Origin: Prevotellaceae bacterium UBA1746
GTDB lineage: Bacteria; Bacteroidota; Bacteroidia; Bacteroidales; Bacteroidaceae
DNA length: 13,002 nucleotides
Direction: 5' to 3'
Assembly: GCA_002314875.1 (NCBI GenBank)
Contig: DCHS01000031.1
Location: 3,531 to 16,532 of the forward strand
Under the pieces are notes generated by a model. The model was not told where the DNA came from, searched no databases, and worked only from the letters and a program-made list of their open reading frames with translations. Positions 7,283-13,002 of the stretch are shown piece after piece. The stretch's first letter is position 1; every line of letters starts with the position of its first letter. The position numbers and the translations under genes were made by a program.

Positions 7283-8290
7283 ATGTCAGAATTTACTGTA
7301 AATTCTTTTAAAAAGGGCCAGCCTCGTTGGTGCCCTGGATGCGGTGACCACTTCTTCCTCGCATCTTTCCATAAAGCATTGGCTGAAATCGGCGTTGCAC
7401 CTTGGAACACCGCCGTTATCTCCGGTATCGGTTGCTCCAGCCGTCTTCCTCACTATATGGCAACATACGGTATGAACACCATTCACGGTCGTGCTGCCGC
7501 TATTGCTACTGGTGCAAAGGTTGCTAATCCTGAACTCTCCGTTTGGCAGGTTAGCGGTGATGGTGATGGTCTTGCCATTGGTGGTAACCATTTCATCCAT
7601 GCCAATCGTCGTAACATCAACATCAACATCCTCCTTCTCAATAACCGTATCTATGGTTTGACCAAGGGCCAGTACAGCCCCACCTCTCCCCGTGGTTTTG
7701 TCAGCAAGTCCAGCCCCTATGGTACCGTTGAAGATCCTTTCCGTCCCGCAGAACTCTGCTTCGGCGCTCGTGGTCATTTCTTCGCTCGTACCGTGGCTAC
7801 CGACGGTCCTCACACCGTTGAGGTTTTGAAGGAGGCCTATAATCACAAGGGTACGACGGTGACTGAAATTCTTCAGAATTGCGTCATCTTCAACAATGGT
7901 ACCCACGACGACGTTTATGACAAGGCAGGTCGTGCCAAGAATGCCATCTATGTTCGTCATGGCGAAAAACTCGTCTTTGGTGAAAACAAGGAATTCGGTC
8001 TCGTACAGCAGGGCTTCGGTTTGAAGGTTGTTGAAATCGGTAAGGATGGCTATACTCTTGACGATGTTCTCGTTCATGATGCTCATTGCGAAGACAACAC
8101 CCTCCAGCTCAAGTTGGCGTTGATGGGCAATGGCGATGGTTTCCCCGTTGCTCTTGGTGTCATCCGCGACGTTGAGGCTCCTACCTACGACGAATGTGTT
8201 TCTGCTCAGATCGAAGAGGTTAAGAACAAGAAACCCTACCACAATTTCCAGGAATTATTAGAAACAAACGATATTTGGGAAGTTAAATAA
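7283..8290 (+). CDS. korB: 2-oxoglutarate:ferredoxin oxidoreductase, beta subunit (KorB)
   Basis: A 335-residue beta subunit that binds thiamine pyrophosphate and one [4Fe-4S] cluster and forms the active enzyme with KorA. The four cysteines expected for the cluster are visible: Cys17 and Cys20 in RWCPGCGDH, Cys51 in GIGCSSR, and Cys200 in EILQNC. The TPP and Mg-binding stretch runs from GDGDGLAIGGNHFIHANRR (92-110) to LLNNRIYGLTKGQYSPTS (118-135). The length is normal for two-subunit enzymes. No separate ferredoxin-type delta subunit is encoded alongside, so electrons must pass to a ferredoxin made elsewhere. The stop is only 3 bases from the next ATG, which suggests translational coupling with the CoA-transferase. 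Confidence 0.93.
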   Translation: MSEFTVNSFKKGQPRWCPGCGDHFFLASFHKALAEIGVAPWNTAVISGIGCSSRLPHYMATYGMNTIHGRAAAIATGAKVANPELSVWQVSGDGDGLAIGGNHFIHANRRNININILLLNNRIYGLTKGQYSPTSPRGFVSKSSPYGTVEDPFRPAELCFGARGHFFARTVATDGPHTVEVLKEAYNHKGTTVTEILQNCVIFNNGTHDDVYDKAGRAKNAIYVRHGEKLVFGENKEFGLVQQGFGLKVVEIGKDGYTLDDVLVHDAHCEDNTLQLKLALMGNGDGFPVALGVIRDVEAPTYDECVSAQIEEVKNKKPYHNFQELLETNDIWEVK

Positions 8291-8293
8291 ACT

Positions 8294-9805
8294 ATGGCTT
8301 ATCCCCGACTTACCGCTGCCGCCGCTGCAGCAATGATTGACAATGACGTAACCGTCGCATTCAGCGGTTTTACCCCCAACGGTATTCCTAAGGATATCAT
8401 CCGCGAAGTTAAGAAACGCGCAGAAATTCTCCACGCCCAGGGCGAACCCTATCAGATTGGTATTATCTCCGGTGCTTCCGGCTGCCAGAGCCTCGAAGGC
8501 GATATGGCCGTTGCCAAGGCAATCAAGTTCCGTGGTCCTTTCTCTACCAATAAGGACTTCCGTATCCACACCAACCTCGGTGAAATCGACTATGAGGATA
8601 TGCACCTCGGTCATGTCGCTGAGCGTCTCCGTCGTGGTTACTACGGTGAGATTGATTGGGCGATTATTGAATGTAGCGAAATTGAAGAAGGTGCTGATCT
8701 CTGCAAGGCATATCTGACTACTGCCGGCGGTATCGTTCCCACCATCGTTCGTCTCGCTAAGCGCATCTTTATCGAGCTCAACAGTTTCCATTCTCCCAAG
8801 TCCAAGTTCCTCCATGACGTTTACGAGTGTGCTGAATATCCCAACCGTCAGCCCATCCCCATGCTCCATGTGGGTGATCGTATCGGTGTGAACTATGTTT
8901 CTATTGATCCCAAGAAGATTGTCGGCGTTGTAGAAACCAATACTCCTGAAGAGGCTCGTGGTTTCAAGGATCCCGACGAAGCGCTCTGCACGATCGGTCA
9001 GAATGTAGTGGATTTCTTCATCCGCGATATGAAGGCAGGCCACATCCCCTCTTGCATGTTCCCCATCCAGAGTGGTGTAGGTACTACGGGTAACGCTATC
9101 TTCAAGGCTATCGGTCAGTGCCAGGGTCAGCTTCCCCAGTTGGAAGTCTTCTCTGAGGTTGTTCAGGATGCTGTCGTTGACTTGATTGAAAAGGGTCTCA
9201 TCTCTCAGGCATCATGTGCTGCCATGACTTGTACCAACGAGTGCATCCAGCATGTCTACGAGAATATGGACTTCTTCAGCAAGCACCTCACCCTCCGTCC
9301 CAGCGAATTGGCCAATGCTCCTGAGCTCATCCGCCGTTTCGGTGTCATCGCTATGAATACCGCTCTCGAGTGCGACCTCTATGGCCATGAGAATTCCAGC
9401 CACGTCTGCGGTTCTGCCCTGATGAATGGTATCGGTGGTTCTTGTGACTATGAGCGTAATGGTAGCATCTCTATCTTCTATACCCCTTCAACGGCGAAGG
9501 GAGGAAAGATCAGTGCTATTGTTCCTATGTGCTGTCATGTTGACTCTACCGAGCACGATGTTGACGTCATCATCACCGAGCAGGGTATTGCCGACCTCCG
9601 TGGTAAGGGTCCCGTTCGTCGTGCCCAGGAAGTGATTGAGAATTGTGCTCACCCCGATTACAAGCCTTTGCTCCGTGATTATCTGAAGCACATCGCTCCC
9701 ATCGGTCACGAGCCCCAGCACATGCGTGCTGCCCTCGCTTTCCACGACACCTTCCTCACCAAGGGAGATATGCGTCTCACCGACTTCTCTGAATATCTGA
9801 AGTAA
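8294..9805 (+). CDS. Acetyl-CoA hydrolase/transferase family protein, probable succinate:acetate CoA-transferase
   Basis: A 503-residue class I CoA-transferase of the SucCoA/Cat1/AarC type, which exchanges CoA between succinyl-CoA and acetate, or acetyl-CoA and succinate, through a glutamyl-CoA intermediate. Visible hallmarks are VAFSGFTPNG (21-30) near the N-terminus, GVGTTGNA (261-268), the presumed catalytic Glu288 in EVFSEVV, a Gly-rich oxyanion segment at NGIGGSCDYERNG (about 388-400), and ITEQGIADLRGKGP near the C-terminus. The length is typical for the family. It starts 3 bases after korB and is the last gene before a strong terminator. Its product or substrate, succinyl-CoA, is also the KorAB substrate, so the three genes probably act in one pathway. 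Other acyl partners such as propionate or butyrate cannot be excluded by reading alone. Confidence 0.88.
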   Translation: MAYPRLTAAAAAAMIDNDVTVAFSGFTPNGIPKDIIREVKKRAEILHAQGEPYQIGIISGASGCQSLEGDMAVAKAIKFRGPFSTNKDFRIHTNLGEIDYEDMHLGHVAERLRRGYYGEIDWAIIECSEIEEGADLCKAYLTTAGGIVPTIVRLAKRIFIELNSFHSPKSKFLHDVYECAEYPNRQPIPMLHVGDRIGVNYVSIDPKKIVGVVETNTPEEARGFKDPDEALCTIGQNVVDFFIRDMKAGHIPSCMFPIQSGVGTTGNAIFKAIGQCQGQLPQLEVFSEVVQDAVVDLIEKGLISQASCAAMTCTNECIQHVYENMDFFSKHLTLRPSELANAPELIRRFGVIAMNTALECDLYGHENSSHVCGSALMNGIGGSCDYERNGSISIFYTPSTAKGGKISAIVPMCCHVDSTEHDVDVIITEQGIADLRGKGPVRRAQEVIENCAHPDYKPLLRDYLKHIAPIGHEPQHMRAALAFHDTFLTKGDMRLTDFSEYLK

Positions 9806-9823
9806 TTTGGTCATCCTAAAATA

Positions 9824-9859
9824 AAAAGGACCCAGGGCTTTTTCGCTCTGGGTCCTTTT
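9824..9859. terminator. Bidirectional intrinsic terminator between convergent operons
   Basis: Positions 9824-9838 pair with 9845-9859 to give a 15-bp stem with a single G-T wobble (9836/9847) and a six-base loop (TTTTTC). The stem has AAAA on its left foot and TTTT on its right foot, so it forms a GC-rich hairpin followed by a U-run in both reading directions. It lies in the 55-base gap between the CoA-transferase stop (9805) and the helicase stop (9861) and should end both transcripts. Confidence 0.9.
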
Positions 9860-9860
9860 G

Positions 9861-11735
9861 TTATATTGTCTTGCAACGATGATAGAGTTCGCGGTAGAAC
9901 TTGTGCTTACATAGCGTTTCGGCATTACCGATGATGATGACCTTGGCACGAGCACGTGTGATGGCGACATTCATTCGGCGGAGATCACCGAGGAAACCGA
10001 TATTGCCCTTCTCGTTGGCTCGCACCATGGAGATGAGGATAACATCACGCTCTTGCCCCTGGAAAGCATCAACCGTATTGATGGTGACGAAACGACGATA
10101 GGGTTTCAGGAAGGGATCCCGTTTCACCAATTGGCGAAGCAGACGGACCTGGGCCTTATAGGGAGAGATGATGCCAAAATCGATACGTTCGTTCTGTACA
10201 CGCTTCCCTCCTATCTTTTCTATATATAAGTGGAGTGCGGCAATGGTGTATTCCGCCTCCTCTTTATTATATAAGGAGTCACCGTCGAGGCGCTCTTTAA
10301 TCTTTTCGTCGCTGTCCGTTTCTCCTGCGATGTTGATCCACACTAGCGGCGGGTCGATTTCTTCCAAGATACTACGGTTCTTGACATTCGGTGCTGCGGT
10401 GAGGCGTCCTCCGTAGAACCAGTCCGACGAGAAGCGCATCAGTTCCTCGTTCATTCTGTACTGAACGGTAAGGAGGCGGACAGCAGCCGGCTTCTGTTCT
10501 GCGATACATTCCATCAGCGTTTTTCCGAGACCGGCACGGAGACACTCCGGGTTCTTAATTGTCGGCGGAAGTTGGCAGTGGTCACCGGCGAAGATGACGC
10601 GGTCTGCATGAGGAATGGCTATCCAACATGCTGCTTCAAGCGCCTGGGCGGCTTCATCGATGAATAAGGTGTGACAATGGTAACCTTCCAGAATGGGATT
10701 CGCCGCTCCTGCCAGGGTACAGGCGATGACGCGGCACTGATCGAAGAGCTGCGTTCGGATACGGAATTCCAATTCATCGGCACGTTCACGGAGGCGGGCA
10801 ATTTTCTGGTGGAAATTATTCGGGCGGCTTTTTCGGGGTTGGCTGTAAAGCGTACGGATGTCGCGGCGAATCTGCCAAAGTTGTGGATAATCAGGATGGG
10901 CTTCGAAGCGACGCTCGTAGGTGAAAGAAAGCATCTCGTCCGTCACGCGCGTAGGATTTCCGACGCGTAGCACCTGTAATCCACGGTCTGCGAGTTGCTT
11001 GCTGATCCAGTCCACAGCGGTATTGCTCTGGGCACATACCATGACCTGCGGTTCTCTGCGTAGCACCTCGTCGATGGCTTCAACAAGAGTCGTCGTCTTT
11101 CCTGTTCCCGGAGGACCATGAACAATGAGGACGTCCTTTGCACGAAGGACATCGAGGACAGCCTCTTGCTGTGAAGCGTTCAGCCATGGAAACTGTGGCG
11201 GCACATTTGGTCGGCTTCCCCATGACAAAGGTTGTCCTCCTTTGAAGATATCACGGAGTTCTGCCAGACGATTCCCCTTTGCCTTTTCAACGCGGTGAAG
11301 GGCTTCCGTCATCAGACGATAGGTCGTTTCGTCAAAGTGAAGGGAAACGCCGGGGTTCTCCAATGCGAGGAGTTTGCTGAGGGCTGCCTCATTGGGGAGC
11401 GTTACGACCATACGATCCTCTTCAGCATAACTGACGACACAGACGGTTTCACAGAAATTGAGTTTTCCGTCCTTTTCCTGGCTGAAAAAGGTTACGCTTT
11501 TTCCATATTCGAAGTTGTGTTCAATTTCGTTTCCGGGGTCTGCTTTCGTACTGTTTTCAATCTCCACCGTCAGACGGTCGAGCGAATTGTAATAACTTCG
11601 TCCGAACTTTATCGGCCACCAGCAATTACCCCGCTTAATACGACGAAGAACGCCCTGAGTCTCGATTTCCTTTCGAAACTCAGCGCGTTCATATTCCTGT
11701 TCCTCTTTGATGAGGAAAAGTTGCTTTTCGAACAT
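9861..11735 (-). CDS. UPF1/IGHMBP2-like superfamily 1 helicase
   Basis: A 624-residue cytosolic protein with a full SF1B helicase motif set: NASQQEAV (186-193), Walker A GPPGTGKTTT (207-216), QSNTAVD (236-242), Walker B DEAAQ (360-364), GDHCQLPPT (384-392), QYRM (425-428), DAFQGQERD (556-564) and RRMNVAITRAR (586-596). The N-terminal 180 residues resemble the oligonucleotide-binding front part of the DNA2/NAM7 group. The 45 residues around 295-340, rich in Arg and Glu, form the usual inserted helical stalk. An ATP-driven nucleic-acid translocase is secure, but whether it acts on DNA or RNA and in which process is unknown. The gene starts 15 bases after the MCE gene and is probably co-transcribed with it. 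No motif residue is obviously damaged. Confidence 0.9.
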   Translation of the reverse strand: MFEKQLFLIKEEQEYERAEFRKEIETQGVLRRIKRGNCWWPIKFGRSYYNSLDRLTVEIENSTKADPGNEIEHNFEYGKSVTFFSQEKDGKLNFCETVCVVSYAEEDRMVVTLPNEAALSKLLALENPGVSLHFDETTYRLMTEALHRVEKAKGNRLAELRDIFKGGQPLSWGSRPNVPPQFPWLNASQQEAVLDVLRAKDVLIVHGPPGTGKTTTLVEAIDEVLRREPQVMVCAQSNTAVDWISKQLADRGLQVLRVGNPTRVTDEMLSFTYERRFEAHPDYPQLWQIRRDIRTLYSQPRKSRPNNFHQKIARLRERADELEFRIRTQLFDQCRVIACTLAGAANPILEGYHCHTLFIDEAAQALEAACWIAIPHADRVIFAGDHCQLPPTIKNPECLRAGLGKTLMECIAEQKPAAVRLLTVQYRMNEELMRFSSDWFYGGRLTAAPNVKNRSILEEIDPPLVWINIAGETDSDEKIKERLDGDSLYNKEEAEYTIAALHLYIEKIGGKRVQNERIDFGIISPYKAQVRLLRQLVKRDPFLKPYRRFVTINTVDAFQGQERDVILISMVRANEKGNIGFLGDLRRMNVAITRARAKVIIIGNAETLCKHKFYRELYHRCKTI

Positions 11736-11750
11736 CTTCCTGTGTTCGTA

Positions 11751-12650
11751 TTATTCTTTTTCCTTCTTGCCGAAAACGGAGAAGTGGACGTAGCGCTTGG
11801 GGTGAGCCTTAAGGTCGGTAACCAGGCTGTCAGCACTTTGAACAGTGTGGTTGAGGTTGTTGTAAAGCGCCTTGTCGTTCATCAGTGCACCAAGGGAATT
11901 GTCGGTAGCAGTGAGCGACTGTGTTACCTCTGCCAAAGTGCTCTGGAGCTGGCCTACGAGCTGGCGGGCATCGGTGATTGTTCCATTGAGGTTATTCATC
12001 GTACCGTCAACATCAACTTTGGCAAGATTACCCGTCAGTGTCTGGGCGTTGTTCAATGTTGCAGGAATCTGGTTGGCCATCAACTTATCCAGATCAGCAC
12101 TGGTGTGCTTCAGGTTCTCTGTAACTTCTGCAGCATTGGCCAAAACCTGTTGTAGGGCAGGGTCACCCGTGATACGGTTGAGATTGGTGAGGATGCTGTC
12201 CAACTTGGGAAGAAGAGCTTCCACCTGTGGCATCATGGCTCCTAACTGATCCAAGGCACCAGGATTGTCAACACCGAGAATGGTATCCTGGGGAGTGAGG
12301 ACGTCAGCAGGATTGGGACCGAGAACGAGGTGCATGATGACACCACCCATCAAGGGAACTTCGAGTTTTGCCGTTGTTCCGCGAGGGATTCGCATGTCCT
12401 TGTTGAGTTCAACGAGAACCATGACAGAAGAATTGTCTTTGAATTGGTAGTCGATGTCGCGGATCGTGCCGACGGGATAACCATTGGCATAAACAAGGTT
12501 CGATACTGCCAACTGTTTAGAGTCCTTCAGTTTTACCCAGTAGGAATTTGTGGACTGGAAAACATTCACGCCCTTCAGGAAGTTGATGCCGACAAACAGC
12601 AGTGCAACGCATACGATAGCGACGAGGGCAATTTTTATTTCGTTCTTCAT
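11751..12650 (-). CDS. mlaD: MlaD/MCE-family lipid transport protein
   Basis: A 299-residue inner-membrane-anchored periplasmic protein. The N-terminal signal-anchor helix (about 6-25) is followed by one MCE domain (about 37-125) with the core SNLVYANGYPVGTI (50-63), RIPRGTTAKL (87-96) and MGGVIMHLVLG (101-111). After it comes a long, largely helical tail (130-285) with regular Leu, Ala and Asn spacing that could build the tube seen in long MCE proteins. It ends in LKAHPKRYVHFSVFGKK, which I recall as a recurrent C-terminus in Bacteroidetes homologues. MCE hexamers move lipids between inner and outer membranes with an MlaE/MlaF transporter; neither partner gene is in the window. It starts 11 bases after the upstream amidase-like gene and is followed by the helicase after 15 bases. 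Confidence 0.9.
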   Translation of the reverse strand: MKNEIKIALVAIVCVALLFVGINFLKGVNVFQSTNSYWVKLKDSKQLAVSNLVYANGYPVGTIRDIDYQFKDNSSVMVLVELNKDMRIPRGTTAKLEVPLMGGVIMHLVLGPNPADVLTPQDTILGVDNPGALDQLGAMMPQVEALLPKLDSILTNLNRITGDPALQQVLANAAEVTENLKHTSADLDKLMANQIPATLNNAQTLTGNLAKVDVDGTMNNLNGTITDARQLVGQLQSTLAEVTQSLTATDNSLGALMNDKALYNNLNHTVQSADSLVTDLKAHPKRYVHFSVFGKKEKE

Positions 12651-12661
12651 GATGTTTTGTT

Positions 12662-13002
12662 CTATTTTTTACTTTGCTGAATAGCTTGTTGGAGATCGGT
12701 ACGCTTGCCGTCGATGAAGGCGACGATGAAGATACCATTGAACTTCTCGCTGATGGATTTCTTCAGCGCTACAATCTCTTGATAGTTGTTTGAGGCTCCA
12801 TAAGTATATTTATAGATGCCATTATCCTTATAATAGTCTGCTTCTAAACCTTTGAAACGGGCATCTCCCGCTTTGACGGGATTATCGCTCGTAAATAGCT
12901 GGATCTTGAATACGGGCTTATTGTCAGCCACCGCAGGCTTCTCAACTGGTGCTTCGGCTTTCTTTTCCGCTGGTGCTTCCTGCTTCTTAACCACAGGCTT
13001 TT
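12662..13002 (-). CDS. C-terminal part of a probable N-acetylmuramoyl-L-alanine amidase, partial
   Basis: The frame is open to the right edge, so only the last 113 codons are seen; the GTG at 12992-12994 is not a convincing start. The visible part begins with a Lys/Glu/Pro/Ala-rich linker (repeats of EKKAEAPVEKP type) and ends in a domain of about 80 residues with the pattern FKIQLFTS ... YKYTYG ... IFIVAFIDGKR. This resembles the SPOR-like tail that follows the linker in Bacteroidetes cell-wall amidases, and a gene of that kind often precedes the MCE gene in this group. The catalytic zinc-amidase domain would lie beyond the edge, so the enzyme identity is inferred from the tail and the neighbour. 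Another exported protein with a peptidoglycan-binding SPOR tail is the main alternative. Confidence 0.62.
   Translation of the reverse strand, partial: KPVVKKQEAPAEKKAEAPVEKPAVADNKPVFKIQLFTSDNPVKAGDARFKGLEADYYKDNGIYKYTYGASNNYQEIVALKKSISEKFNGIFIVAFIDGKRTDLQQAIQQSKK

Noticed and set aside
7286..8242. A 318-codon open frame on the minus strand opposite korB
   Set aside because: It mirrors the korB codons almost exactly, has no recognisable motif, and korB has full TPP and cluster motifs. Strong codon bias in these genes leaves antisense frames open.
8258..9043. A 261-codon minus-strand frame opposite the CoA-transferase
   Set aside because: It is antisense to a conserved enzyme gene and spans a gene boundary without its own signals.
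11232..12155. A 307-codon plus-strand frame across the helicase start and the MCE gene
   Set aside because: It crosses two real genes on the other strand. Its hydrophobic stretches are the complement of their codons and show no family pattern.

Overview
The window looks like a chromosomal segment of an anaerobic Bacteroidales bacterium, most likely a Prevotella-like member of the Prevotellaceae. The grounds are the gene content (a fused fucokinase/guanylyltransferase of the Bacteroides Fkp type, a two-gene 2-oxoacid:ferredoxin oxidoreductase, a succinate-type CoA-transferase, and an amidase followed by an MCE protein), start codons preceded by A/T-rich sequence instead of strong Shine-Dalgarno sites, and promoter boxes of the Bacteroidetes form TAnnTTTG. 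I assigned the taxon by protein resemblance recalled from memory, not by a search.

Left part (1-1227, minus strand): the start of a biotin-dependent, sodium-pumping decarboxylase cluster. It contains a small membrane subunit (OadG-like) followed by the carboxyltransferase (OadA-like), which runs off the left edge. A 241-base divergent intergenic region (1228-1468) separates it from a plus-strand gene run.

Centre (1469-9805, plus strand): six genes in one direction with gaps of 3 to 63 bases. Two tandem, clearly paralogous deoxynucleoside kinases come first, probably the two subunits of a purine deoxynucleoside kinase. They are followed by an Fkp-like protein with an intact fucokinase half but an apparently eroded nucleotidyltransferase half. 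Then come KorA and KorB (2-oxoglutarate:ferredoxin oxidoreductase) and a class I CoA-transferase. The last three genes form a coherent metabolic module linking succinate, succinyl-CoA and 2-oxoglutarate. The run ends at a strong hairpin (9824-9859) that can terminate both this run and the convergent one.

Right part (9861-13002, minus strand, read from the right edge): the C-terminal end of a probable N-acetylmuramoyl-L-alanine amidase, an MlaD/MCE lipid-transport protein, and a UPF1-like superfamily 1 helicase, with gaps of 11 and 15 bases, so probably one operon.

I saw no tRNA, rRNA, CRISPR array, insertion sequence or phage gene. Most of the window is ordinary core metabolism. The points most worth following are the degenerate nucleotidyltransferase half of Fkp, the Glu/Gln difference in the base pocket of the twin kinases, and the unusual RDMWQS signature in the carboxyltransferase.
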